DNA of 17,845 nucleotides from JAFAQB01 sp045808425 (GTDB lineage Archaea; Thermoproteota; Nitrososphaeria; Nitrososphaerales; Nitrososphaeraceae): positions 1-17,845 of the forward strand of contig JBJMFM010000262.1 in NCBI GenBank assembly GCA_045808425.1. Reading direction: 5' to 3'. Under the pieces are notes generated by a model. The model ran no database searches, was not told the DNA's origin, and worked only from the letters and a program-made list of their open reading frames with translations. Position numbers and translations under genes: made by a program. Below are positions 6,007 through 13,892 of this stretch, in pieces (positions within the stretch are counted from its first letter, which is position 1; each line of letters begins with the position of its first letter).

Positions 6007-6552
6007 ATTCTATATGGACATGCTAAATGAAGGTCTATACATATACGAATTTGGAATTTGAAATGGTGTATGCATATTCGTTAAAAATTGAAATTGTGCC
6101 GCTAGAATATCTGCTAATTCATAAATTGAAATCTATAAAAAGAATTTTTTACAGCATGCCAATTACCTCGCTTTTCTGATACTTAAATCATGTACTGTAG
6201 GAATTGCGGATTTTCAATACTATGAATGTGAATTTCTTTTAGAATCAGAAATGTAAACCACCATGGTATGTTAATCATATCATAATTCTTTTCGAAAGTT
6301 TTTATTATACTGGAAAGATGCGAATCGACGTGCTACTCAGATATCATATTAGAGCCACCAGGTATCATCTAGATATCGGCTCCAAAACTGTGACCATAAG
6401 AAAACGGCAAACATTCATGCATAAGACGAATACACTGTGAATATCTTTATACCAGCATGTGCGATGTCAATAATTAGCTATTCATTATTACGTAGAAATA
6501 ACAACTATACTAACGTTAATAACTGTATAGGCATGTTATAAAGAAAATAAAA
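6007..6552. other. 546-nt intergenic region before valS
   Basis: This is an unusually long spacer. It holds an imperfect stem-loop (GAGCC 6352-6356 with GGCTC 6378-6382, inner arms GTATC 6362-6366 and GATAT 6372-6376) and a 40-aa basic ORF at 6318-6440 (MRIDVLLRYHIRATRYHLDI...) that lacks a suitably placed TATA box. It also holds one copy of an 18-nt sequence also found at 3178. The valS promoter must lie in its last 60 nt; a weak AT-rich box is at about 6514-6528. No tRNA was seen. Confidence 0.5.
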
Positions 6553-8904
6553 ATGGAGCCAAAAATTGCAGCTAAATCGTGGAATCCTGAAATAGAGAGG
6601 ATCATTTCAAAAGGATGGCACGATCAAGACATTTACAGATTTTCAGCAATAGAACATAAAGACCCTTTTGTAATTGATACTCCTCCTCCCTACCCTTCAG
6701 GAAGACCTTGGCACATTGGGGCTGCAGCCCATTATGTACAAATAGACATGATTGCTCGAACTGCTCGAATGATGGAATACAACGTAATGTTTCCTATAGG
6801 CATAGATAGGAATGGTTTGCCAGTGGAGATCTACACGGAAAAAAAATATAAAATTAGAATGCATCAAACGGACAGAGATAAGTTCCTTGCTCTCTGTAGA
6901 GTTGCTTTAGACGATCTGGAATCTGAGATGGTACTTATGATGAAACGCATGGGTCTAAGTGCCAACTTTGAAGAGTATTATCGGACTGACTCGGAAGAAT
7001 TTCGATCGTTAACACAGAGTACATTTATTGAACTATGGAGCCGTGATCTGGTATATTTGGCAAACAGACCGAATAACTATTGTCCAGACTGTGGAACTAC
7101 AATAGCGGATCAAGAAGTCATATATGATGATATTCCAACAAAGCTAGTTTACATGTATTTTAAGGTCAAAGGAAATGAAGGTAGTATTATTGTTGCTTCT
7201 ACACGACCTGAATTACTTTTTGCATGCCAAGCTATTATAGTTAACCCAAAAGATGAACGCTACTTAAAATTACATGGAAGATTTGCGATAATACCTATAT
7301 TTAATAGAGAAGTTATGATTGTTCCACATAATTCGGCAAAACCTGAATTTGGTTCAGGGATAGTTATGGTATGCAGCTATGGGGATCAGAATGATGTGCA
7401 GATCTTTCGAGAGCTAGGACTGAAGGAAATTGTAGCTCTGAACAAAAATGGAATAACGACATCTGAAGCTGGATCATATGCTAACTTACGGGTAAATCAA
7501 GCAAGAACTAAAATAATCGAAGATTTAAGAAATGCCGGCGTTGTGGAAAGAGAAGTAAGTATAATACATAGAACACCATTATGTGAACGCAGTAGAACTC
7601 CGATCGAAATAATACCGTTACAGGACTTTTATCTAAAACAGCTAGATTATATTCCATATTTAAGAGACTTGGCTATGAAAATCAAATTCAATCCTAAAAT
7701 GCACAGACGAATTCTTCTTAATTGGTTAGACTCTGTAGCAATTGACTGGCCTATTTCACGAAGGAGATTTTACGGCACCGAAATTCCAATATGGTATTGT
7801 AATAACTGCCAAACCCCAAACCTTCCAGAGCCGGGCAAATACTATCGTCCATGGAAAGAGAAACCTCCGTTTGAGAAATGTAAGAAATGTGGCAATAATG
7901 AGTTTAGAGGCGAGGATAGAATATTTGATACCTGGATGGACTCAAGCATTACTCCTCTATTTATTACAAAATATAAAAAGGACAAAAAGTTACATAGTTA
8001 CTCTTACCCGACCCAAATGAGACCACAAGGAAAGGATATAGTAAGAACTTGGCTTCATTACACTTTGCTGAGGTGTTTCCAATTAACAGGTCAACAGCCA
8101 TGGTCGAATGTGTGGGTTATGGGCTTCGGTATAGATGAGAAGGGCGAAAAGATGAGCAAAAGTAAGGGGAACGTAATTGATCCGTTTCCAATTATTAATC
8201 AATACGGTGCGGACAGTTTCAGGTTCTGGTCTGCAAGTGAAGTTACTCTGGGTTATGACTTTAGATGCTCAGAACAGAGAATTGCAAGTGCACAGAAATT
8301 TTTATCAAAATTATGGAATGTAGCAAGATTTATTTCCTCATTTGATATTAAACCGGATAGTCCTAGTAATTTAGCTTCATCTGATAGATGGATTCTTGCA
8401 GAATTATCAAAACTCATTGAAGAATGTAGAAATGGCTTTAACAATTTTAACTTCTTTATTCCAGCAAATGCAATCAGAGAATTTACATGGAACTTGTTTG
8501 CATCACACTATATGGAAATGGTGAAAGGCAGATTTTATGATACTACCGATGAACTTGGACAAAGATCTGCTGTATTTGCATTACACACATGTCTTGCAAC
8601 AATTTTATTGCTATTGGCACCAATATGCCCGTTTATCACAGAAGAATTATGGACGACAATCTACTCTAGTAGGAGTATCCACTTACAGCCTATGCCAAAA
8701 TCGCAAGCTGACGATCTAGAGATGACAGGCTACACGAGAACTATAATGGACTTTAACTCAATGGTATGGAATAAAAAGAAGGAGAGTATATCACAGGAAA
8801 CAGGGAAGCCGCTCTCACTTAAAGATTTCATAGATATAACAGTTCCAGCAGAATTAGACTTGTTTAAAAAGGACCTTCAAGTGATGCATAATTTGAAGAA
8901 ATGA
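6553..8904 (+). CDS. valS: Valyl-tRNA synthetase, thaumarchaeal type
   Basis: 783 aa class Ia synthetase that charges tRNA-Val. Seen in order: the ATP-binding HIGH motif as H54-I-G-A inside PPPYPSGRPWHIGAAAHY; GIDRNGLPVE; a first zinc pair C177/C180; the editing (CP1) domain with STRPELL; a second zinc knuckle C416/C419 and C443/C446; IFDTWMDSS; KMSKS at 533-537 followed by KGNVIDP; and the C-terminal anticodon-binding helical domain (about 600-783). It is shorter than most bacterial ValRS (about 880-950 aa), without an obvious C-terminal coiled-coil arm, as in many archaea. The last HIGH residue is Ala instead of His, as I recall for this archaeal branch. Start ATG at 6553, close to a TAA upstream. 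It is monocistronic, with minus-strand genes following. Confidence 0.93.
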   Translation: MEPKIAAKSWNPEIERIISKGWHDQDIYRFSAIEHKDPFVIDTPPPYPSGRPWHIGAAAHYVQIDMIARTARMMEYNVMFPIGIDRNGLPVEIYTEKKYKIRMHQTDRDKFLALCRVALDDLESEMVLMMKRMGLSANFEEYYRTDSEEFRSLTQSTFIELWSRDLVYLANRPNNYCPDCGTTIADQEVIYDDIPTKLVYMYFKVKGNEGSIIVASTRPELLFACQAIIVNPKDERYLKLHGRFAIIPIFNREVMIVPHNSAKPEFGSGIVMVCSYGDQNDVQIFRELGLKEIVALNKNGITTSEAGSYANLRVNQARTKIIEDLRNAGVVEREVSIIHRTPLCERSRTPIEIIPLQDFYLKQLDYIPYLRDLAMKIKFNPKMHRRILLNWLDSVAIDWPISRRRFYGTEIPIWYCNNCQTPNLPEPGKYYRPWKEKPPFEKCKKCGNNEFRGEDRIFDTWMDSSITPLFITKYKKDKKLHSYSYPTQMRPQGKDIVRTWLHYTLLRCFQLTGQQPWSNVWVMGFGIDEKGEKMSKSKGNVIDPFPIINQYGADSFRFWSASEVTLGYDFRCSEQRIASAQKFLSKLWNVARFISSFDIKPDSPSNLASSDRWILAELSKLIEECRNGFNNFNFFIPANAIREFTWNLFASHYMEMVKGRFYDTTDELGQRSAVFALHTCLATILLLLAPICPFITEELWTTIYSSRSIHLQPMPKSQADDLEMTGYTRTIMDFNSMVWNKKKESISQETGKPLSLKDFIDITVPAELDLFKKDLQVMHNLKK

Positions 8905-9010
8905 TAACCTCTCCAGCTTTATAGCAGAGTTATTCAATCTTGGTTTAATGCACATATTACAAATGGAGTTTTGCATTTTAAGAAACAAGAGGTAGAAAGA
9001 CTGTGGGAGA

Positions 9011-9400
9011 TTAAGGGATCTGTGATTGACCCGTTTTTCTATTATCGTTTAAGAGTTCTAACGTATCTTCTGCGATATCTATGGCTGTATGTGAGTCAAC
9101 ATTAGGCTCCAGGGTTACAATGATTATATTCTTGTTCATATAGAAAGTTAGGATAGAGATCTTTTCACGCTCCACGTAGGCAAACCTCGCTTTACCCATC
9201 GTCCCATCAAATCTCTGCCTCATCGATTTACGTAGGGCTGTCTGAGCCAGATACAATTCCTCATTATTCTGATCTACAATTGAATCAATTCCTTTTCGTG
9301 TTCCTCCTGCAATCAGTAATCCTGAATCATCTACTACACCTGCATAACGTATATCATCATGTAATGCAAAGATTTCTTCACATAACCTTTGATAATCCAT
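9011..9400 (-). CDS. DUF6659-like (roadblock-like) thaumarchaeal protein
   Basis: The start is taken as the ATG at 9400 (MDYQRLCEEIFALHDDIRYAGVVDDSGLLIAGG); a TTG five codons upstream is possible but unneeded. 129 aa. The N-terminal pattern, helix followed by IRYAGVVDDSG and GGTRKG, then RFAYVEREKISILTFYM, IIIVTLEPNVDSH and a final helix, matches the small Nitrososphaerota-restricted family I know as DUF6659, with a roadblock/LC7-like alpha-beta sandwich. Roadblock proteins usually dimerise and regulate small GTPases or chemosensory ATPases; no GTPase is in the window. The gene has its own probable TATA box. The family call comes from recalled motifs, not a search. Confidence 0.65.
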   Translation of the reverse strand: MDYQRLCEEIFALHDDIRYAGVVDDSGLLIAGGTRKGIDSIVDQNNEELYLAQTALRKSMRQRFDGTMGKARFAYVEREKISILTFYMNKNIIIVTLEPNVDSHTAIDIAEDTLELLNDNRKTGQSQIP

Positions 9401-9417
9401 GATATACACAAGCAACT

Positions 9418-9429
9418 CTAATTATTGAA
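9418..9429 (-). promoter_or_regulatory. TATA-like box for the DUF6659-like gene
   Basis: The minus strand reads TCAATAATTAGA, centred about 24 nt upstream of ATG 9400. It supports the ATG over the upstream TTG, which would lie before the predicted transcript start. Confidence 0.3.
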
Positions 9430-9610
9430 TGTTAAGTAACTGTAACGTCTAACCGTTAATATTATGCGAATAAAAGATGATCATAATTGCCAGCCAACTC
9501 TACAATCCATAGCATTATTACTATATCACAATGAATGCAAGCTTGATCCTGTCTTTTAGGTATTGAAAATACGTTGGAACCTTTACCTTGCATACAACCA
9601 ATAATTATCC

Positions 9611-9620
9611 TTAAAAATTT
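9611..9620 (+). promoter_or_regulatory. TATA-like box for the 9642 small ORF
   Basis: TTAAAAATTT is centred about 26 nt upstream of the ATG at 9642, predicting a leaderless transcript. Confidence 0.3.
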
Positions 9621-9641
9621 TTACATCCTATGGTTACCTTT

Positions 9642-9764
9642 ATGTTAGCAAATAATCTTATGATTACTAGCGATTTGTTTGACATAATGTATTCAAATAA
9701 TAGAGTAAAACTCGTTCCATGGATAAAAGAGAAATTCTATGAAATTCATTGCCATAACATATAA
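9642..9764 (+). CDS. Candidate 40-aa small protein, leaderless promoter
   Basis: ATG to TAA at 9762-9764. The peptide begins MLANNLMITSDLFDIMY and ends KFYEIHCHNI; VKLVPWIKEKF in the middle would form an amphipathic helix. It is soluble and I do not recognise it. A TATA-like box sits at exactly the leaderless distance, as for several firm genes here, which raises it above the other short ORFs. It lies antiparallel to both flanking genes. No Shine-Dalgarno. It may still be a chance ORF. Confidence 0.3.
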   Translation: MLANNLMITSDLFDIMYSNNRVKLVPWIKEKFYEIHCHNI

Positions 9765-9787
9765 CGACTTATTCAACGCAAAATGTA

Positions 9788-10684
9788 TTAGAAATTAACT
9801 ATGTTACGATAGGTTTCGTATCTATTTTGAACATCTTCTTTAGTGATTTCCAGCAACTTTTTGACACCAAAACCTTCAACGGCAAACGCACCCATGACAT
9901 TTCCGTAAATTACTGCTTCCTTCATTGTATTGACGCTCAGGCTATTCTGCTTAGCAATGTGCCCCATAAACCCACCAGCAAATGAATCACCGGCCCCCGT
10001 TGGATCTACAATTTCTTCCATAGGATATGCAGGAGCAGGGAACACTGTATCATCATTGACGAATAATGAGCCATGTTCTCCTTTCTTAATTATAGTGAAC
10101 CATGGTCCCCACGACATGATCAATTTTGCACATTTAATCAAGTTGGTTGTTTTACACAAAAGCCTGGCCTCTTCATCGTTAATTACTACCCCGTCTACCT
10201 TGCTCATCATTTTTATAATGTCCTGCTTCTGGTTCAAGATCCAATATTCTATAGTATCACACACTATCAATTTTGGATTTGAAAAGTGCTCTAGTATCTT
10301 AATATTCTGAATAGGATCGTTATTGGCAAGATACACATACTCAGAGTCAATATATTGGTTGGGTATTACAGGTTCGAAATCTTCTATCACATTTAACTCT
10401 GTTTTGTTAGACGTTCTATGGTAAAGGTCATAATCAAAGGAAGAATCATAGTGGAACGTTTTGCCATCTTCTTTAGTAATTACTCCTCTGGTGTCAACTC
10501 GATCGTCAAGAATATTCCTATATTCCGTAGGAAAGTCAGAGCCCACAATTCCAACTATCGAAGTACTAGTAAATATACTGGAAGAAAGCGAGGCATATGT
10601 AGCCGCTCCTCCCATAATTCTTGTTTGCGTTTTAAAAGGTGTCCTGGTCGTATCCAAGGCAATAGTTCCAAAGACTGTTATCAT
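9788..10684 (-). CDS. PfkB/ribokinase-family carbohydrate or nucleoside kinase
   Basis: 298 aa, normal for the family. Seen: N-terminal GTIALD and the Gly-rich GGAATYAS (25-32) that starts PfkB sugar binding; VGIVGSDFP (43-51); VVINDEEARLL (166-176), the N-x-x-E segment; ITIIKKGEHGSLFV (about 196-209); and the anion-hole/catalytic signature DPTGAGDSFAGGF (227-239), in which D233 is the expected base. It phosphorylates a hydroxymethyl of a sugar, nucleoside or similar compound with ATP. Substrate cannot be told; archaeal members include nucleoside, ADP-dependent sugar and ribokinase-like enzymes. ATG start at 10684, TATA box 27-29 nt upstream. It diverges from ubiX with a 101-nt gap. Confidence 0.88.
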   Translation of the reverse strand: MITVFGTIALDTTRTPFKTQTRIMGGAATYASLSSSIFTSTSIVGIVGSDFPTEYRNILDDRVDTRGVITKEDGKTFHYDSSFDYDLYHRTSNKTELNVIEDFEPVIPNQYIDSEYVYLANNDPIQNIKILEHFSNPKLIVCDTIEYWILNQKQDIIKMMSKVDGVVINDEEARLLCKTTNLIKCAKLIMSWGPWFTIIKKGEHGSLFVNDDTVFPAPAYPMEEIVDPTGAGDSFAGGFMGHIAKQNSLSVNTMKEAVIYGNVMGAFAVEGFGVKKLLEITKEDVQNRYETYRNIVNF

Positions 10685-10706
10685 GGCTAAAATAAAGTTT
10701 TATCAT

Positions 10707-10721
10707 GAATAAATAAATAAA
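10707..10721 (-). promoter_or_regulatory. TATA box of the PfkB gene
   Basis: An AATAAATAAATAAAT run (TTTATTTATTTATT on the minus strand) is centred about 29 nt upstream of ATG 10684, predicting a leaderless start. Confidence 0.45.
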
Positions 10722-10747
10722 TGCTTGCCATACTTATCGGTATCGGC

Positions 10748-10757
10748 ATATTAAATA
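10748..10757 (+). promoter_or_regulatory. TATA box of ubiX
   Basis: ATATTAAATA lies about 33 nt upstream of ATG 10786, allowing a leader of only a few nt. A GAAGGA tract (10763-10768) would then lie upstream of the transcript start and not act as a ribosome site. Confidence 0.35.
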
Positions 10758-10785
10758 ACTACTGAAGGAAATTGCTATTGAATTA

Positions 10786-11349
10786 ATGCGCTTAATAGTA
10801 GCAATAACAGGCGGTTCGGGTGTTATGTATGCAATCAAAACACTAGAAGTTCTTCAGAATCTGAAAGTAGAAACTGACCTCATTATTAGTCGATGGGGTG
10901 AAAGAAATATTAACATTGAAACCAATAAAACATTTGACTATGTTAAATCACTTGCAACAATGTATTACAACAATGATAATATGGCAGCCTCAACATCAAG
11001 TGGCTCTTTCATAAATGACGGCATGGTCATAGTTCCATGCAGCATGAAAACATTGTCAAGTGTTGCAAATGGATACGAAGATAGTCTAATTTCAAGATCT
11101 GCAGGAGTATGCATTAAAGAGTCAAGGAGACTTGTAATTGTTCCAAGAGAAACGCCTCTTTCGAAAATTCATCTTGAGAATATGATAAAGCTAGCAGCAA
11201 TAGGGGTAATAGTATTGCCAGCAATGCCAGGCTTTTACCACAAACCCAAGTCAATCGACGATTTGATAATTCACATTGTAGGAAAGATTTTAGATCAATT
11301 TGGGATAGAGCATAATATATTTAGAAGATGGGGAGGTGGAGGGAGTTAA
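10786..11349 (+). CDS. ubiX: UbiX-family flavin prenyltransferase
   Basis: 187 aa, the standard UbiX length. Seen: the N-terminal FMN-binding AITGGSGVMYA (about 6-16) with a Rossmann-like start, ASTSSGSF (about 67-74), the VPCSMKTLSSVANG segment (about 82-95), SRSAGVCIKESRRLVIVPRETPLS (about 103-126) with the Arg/Pro-rich active-site loop, and PAMPGFYHKP (about 145-154). UbiX attaches a dimethylallyl group to FMN to make prenylated FMN, the cofactor of UbiD-type (de)carboxylases. No ubiD is in the window. The C-terminus ends in a Gly-rich RRWGGGGS tail, a little longer than usual. The gene is divergent from the PfkB kinase and apparently monocistronic. Confidence 0.92.
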   Translation: MRLIVAITGGSGVMYAIKTLEVLQNLKVETDLIISRWGERNINIETNKTFDYVKSLATMYYNNDNMAASTSSGSFINDGMVIVPCSMKTLSSVANGYEDSLISRSAGVCIKESRRLVIVPRETPLSKIHLENMIKLAAIGVIVLPAMPGFYHKPKSIDDLIIHIVGKILDQFGIEHNIFRRWGGGGS

Positions 11350-11834
11350 TAGATACATTATTGACTACTTCCTGTCTAGAGGCATAAAGCGTTTAAAATA
11401 ATATATCTGAAATTTATAAGCGTAGAAATATGATACCACATAAATTTTCTACATGTATTAACGTACTCCTTCTTATCATTAATCATAATAAGCTATCGCC
11501 TTAATCAACTTCTCCAGATACAAAAATAAGTGTTGATACTTGGATTGATCAGATGGCTAATGATTAGTTGCTTATGATTCAGCCTAATAATTGCTGTGCC
11601 TATTTGGTTATATCTATTGGTTCTTATATGTCATTAGACTTGAGAATTAGAATATATGTAAGCTCTAAACATGTGATGGTATGCTCAAGAATAGGTTATT
11701 CTACTATTCGATAAAAGCAATGATCAAACGGTATTCTTATCCTTCTCTGCTCAAGGCTCACTATGCATATTAGTTGGTGGTAGTGGTGGCAGAACTGAGT
11801 ATATATAAAAAGGTGACAATAAAGATCCAGAGGG
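11350..11834. other. 485-nt convergent spacer between ubiX and the KH gene
   Basis: It holds short AT-rich ORFs on the plus strand (11430-11504, 24 aa, with an AATAATATATCT box about 27 nt upstream; 11574-11714, 46 aa) that I cannot support as genes. A near-palindromic TATATATA at about 11799-11808 could act as a promoter on either strand. A (GGT)n-like TGGTGGTAGTGGTGG stretch is at about 11774-11788. No RNA gene was recognised. Confidence 0.45.
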
Positions 11835-12422
11835 TTACTTAGGAAGCGGAAAATTATTGTCTTCCCATAGTCGCATTCTATCCATTTTGGCCTTTCTTCT
11901 AGCCTCTTGCAGCATATTGTAAACGTTTTTGTGTGACTTTCCTTTTGAAAGCATAGTAACTGCATCTGAAGCTATTTTGATCTGATCTGATTTGCCTATT
12001 AGTCCAACAGTATGACCATATACTGAAATGTAGGCTCCAGTCAGATCCTCTATAGTTCTTCTAGATTTACCTTCTTCCCCAATTATTCGTCCTTTGATTC
12101 TCTCCATAGAATTAGAAGACTTGCCTGCATAGTCTCTCAGATCTATTAATTGAAATGTGTCCTCATCTCCTTCAATTAATCGGTACGCACGCCTAGGCGA
12201 AAATCCCTTGGATATAGCTGTGACTAACTCTACTGCCTTGAACGGTTCCATTTCTGCAGACAGCTCCTTTGAATGCGAAGAAATTATTGCGTCACCGGTT
12301 TTGCTATCTATTTCGATCATTACATTGCATTTGTCCTGAATTTCTCCCTTTACTTTACCATTCTTACCAATTATTACGCCTATTCGATCTCGAGGAACCT
12401 TTACTATCTGCTGGAAACTCAC
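11835..12422 (-). CDS. KH-domain RNA-binding protein, archaeal Pno1/Dim2 homologue
   Basis: 195 aa with two KH domains. KH1 has the GxxG loop as G19-K-N-G22 (RIGVIIGKNGKVKGEIQ); KH2 as G115-E-E-G118 (IKGRIIGEEGKSRRTIED), followed by VYGHTVGLIGKSDQI. A C-terminal helix (ARRKAKMDRMRLWEDNN) is characteristic of archaeal Pno1/Dim2. The eukaryotic homologue binds the 3' end of 18S rRNA in pre-40S particles; the archaeal protein is thought to act in small-subunit maturation. The start is GTG at 12422, overlapping the RIO stop by four nt (GTGA), so translation is coupled. Position directly after the RIO kinase fits joint work in 30S biogenesis. Confidence 0.9.
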   Translation of the reverse strand: MSFQQIVKVPRDRIGVIIGKNGKVKGEIQDKCNVMIEIDSKTGDAIISSHSKELSAEMEPFKAVELVTAISKGFSPRRAYRLIEGDEDTFQLIDLRDYAGKSSNSMERIKGRIIGEEGKSRRTIEDLTGAYISVYGHTVGLIGKSDQIKIASDAVTMLSKGKSHKNVYNMLQEARRKAKMDRMRLWEDNNFPLPK

Positions 12423-13243
12423 TTATTTTCACCTGTAATTTTGCGAATAGCTGACTCACCATCTAAAACTTTAACTCCCCGTTCTCTGAAGAATCTATTA
12501 ATGTTAGTTATGTCTCTTTTTAAAAACTGTCCTGAATTAGGTTGTTTAATATTTACCGATGAACCAAAATCAAACAATACGATCCTCCCATTTGTACACT
12601 TGAATATATTATATTCGGATAAATCAGCATGAACCAATTTAGCTTTTTGATACAGCTTTGACATCTGTTCAATAATTTCTCTATAATCCTCTGATATAAC
12701 TGAGTTCGAATTAAGAAGAATAGGACAAGGGATGCCAGCATCATCGCCTATGAACTCCATAACTAGAACGTTTTGGCGCACTTTATATGGAGCCGGAACA
12801 CTCAATCCATTTTCGTAAGCAGTTCGCAAATTTTTAAATTCCTTTTTAGCCCAACTGGATATTAAGTTTCGGGAGCCTTTCTTAGTAGCTGAAAAACGTG
12901 GATCACCAGCTATATATTGAAGACGTTTTCTAAATTCTGCGCTTACAGTAAGGTATATTTTTACTGATAGAAAATGTTGGCGATCCTTATCTACCGCCAG
13001 ATACACTTTAGATTCCTTCCCAGAGGCTAGTGGACCTTTAATGTAACCCAATACGTTATGGTTGATCAGGTCGTTAATCACCATGAGAGTAGGAGCATTA
13101 AACACATCGTCAAAAACACTATAGTCTTCAGATCTCTTCAAAAGAAATCTATTTTCGTGCTCATGTCTATATAATCTTCGATCTACTCTGTCCATTATTT
13201 TTTGTTGTTGAGCAGTCTCGTTGTCTTCAATTTCTTCAAACAA
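12419..13243 (-). CDS. RIO-family atypical protein kinase/ATPase (Rio1-type)
   Basis: 274 aa. Seen: a Ser/Gly nucleotide loop PLASGKESKVYLA (about 71-83), ATP-binding K95 (LSVKIY), catalytic loop H205-A-D207-LSEYN, and the metal-binding D225-F-G. Together they identify a RIO kinase; HADLSEYN and the short hinge (VLVMEFIG) resemble Rio1 more than Rio2, and there is no Rio2 winged-helix N-domain. RIO proteins act as ATPases in late small-subunit ribosome maturation. The predicted start is TTG at 13243 (in-frame TAA at 13262-13264; the first ATG is 16 codons further in, at 13195). It begins 35 nt after the DUF424 gene and overlaps the KH gene by four nt. Confidence 0.9.
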   Translation of the reverse strand: MFEEIEDNETAQQQKIMDRVDRRLYRHEHENRFLLKRSEDYSVFDDVFNAPTLMVINDLINHNVLGYIKGPLASGKESKVYLAVDKDRQHFLSVKIYLTVSAEFRKRLQYIAGDPRFSATKKGSRNLISSWAKKEFKNLRTAYENGLSVPAPYKVRQNVLVMEFIGDDAGIPCPILLNSNSVISEDYREIIEQMSKLYQKAKLVHADLSEYNIFKCTNGRIVLFDFGSSVNIKQPNSGQFLKRDITNINRFFRERGVKVLDGESAIRKITGENK

Positions 13244-13278
13244 TAGTGTGTGACACAGCTTTTATACTTACTCGGTTA

Positions 13279-13611
13279 TTAATACTTGTGCTGAAATTTG
13301 AATATCATCAAGAATGGAACACCTGAAATTCTCCTTATACTCATTTCTTTTGCAAACTTCAATTGTACTGCCTGCTTCACAATTCTTTCTCCAACCAAAT
13401 TGGCAATAGAGCACGTTCGTAATAGTTTTTCTGCTTGAGCACTCTCGATTATCTCTTGCTGAAAATATTCCTTTGTGATATTGATTAGAAGTTCTCCTTC
13501 CTCCAATTTTGATCCTATCAATTCTATATCACATACGTTAATCATTAGCGAACCCTGATATTTCATAATTCTTAGGGCATACCCATTGCTATGTATTTCG
13601 TTGTTAGACAA
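13279..13611 (-). CDS. DUF424 family protein
   Basis: 110 aa. The pattern is that of DUF424, a small archaeal family: an N-terminal strand with K-Y-Q-G, then N-V-C-D-x-E-L-x-G-x-x-L-x-E-G-E-L-L-I-N-I, a middle with I-A-N-L-V-G-E-R-I-V-x-x-A-V, and a final I-R-R-I-S-G-V-P-F. Function is unknown; the protein often lies near translation and ribosome genes. The TTG at 13611 is chosen because a TAA directly precedes it and the first ATG would remove the first strand of the fold. A TATA box is 28-30 nt upstream. It is the first gene of the DUF424-RIO-KH operon, which hints at a ribosome-assembly role. Confidence 0.8.
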   Translation of the reverse strand: MSNNEIHSNGYALRIMKYQGSLMINVCDIELIGSKLEEGELLINITKEYFQQEIIESAQAEKLLRTCSIANLVGERIVKQAVQLKFAKEMSIRRISGVPFLMIFKFQHKY

Positions 13612-13636
13612 TTATAGCATTAGTTATATTAACCTA

Positions 13637-13648
13637 AAAAATAAATAA
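13637..13648 (-). promoter_or_regulatory. TATA box of the DUF424-RIO-KH operon
   Basis: The minus strand reads TATTTATTTTTT, centred about 30 nt upstream of TTG 13611. It supports a leaderless TTG start for the operon. Confidence 0.45.
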
Positions 13649-13857
13649 GTCTATTGGATTTTGCTAACCACCACGCTAACAAAAATCTTAACCTTATGAT
13701 ATATCCGTATATATCTATATGTTAAGAATATGATTGACAAGTCTTATAAAGGAAAAGATAGAGAAAAATGTAATTTTCAAATACTGCGCACTGTATGGCA
13801 TTGCTAATTAGCTATTATCATCATATTTTGGTTTATGACATAGCGGCAATAACATAA

Positions 13858-13869
13858 TCTATATATTTT
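13858..13869 (+). promoter_or_regulatory. TATA box of the interrupted cupredoxin gene
   Basis: TCTATATATTTT is centred about 29 nt upstream of ATG 13893: a well-formed leaderless promoter, so the disrupted gene may still be transcribed. Confidence 0.5.
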
Positions 13870-13892
13870 TAGTACTTTTCTGTTTCTTAAAA

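Larger units (their letters stand above)
9401..9787. other. 387-nt spacer between two minus-strand genes
   Basis: It contains the upstream region of the DUF6659-like gene, the 3' flank of the PfkB gene, and on the plus strand a small ORF with a well-placed TATA box (9642-9764). Nothing else was recognised. Confidence 0.5.

Noticed and set aside
11574..11714. 46-aa plus-strand ORF in the ubiX/KH spacer
   Set aside because: No TATA box at a suitable distance, no ribosome site, no recognised motif.
11696..11965. 89-aa minus-strand ORF
   Set aside because: Overlaps the 3' part of the KH gene in another frame and has His/Tyr/Cys-rich, non-protein-like composition.
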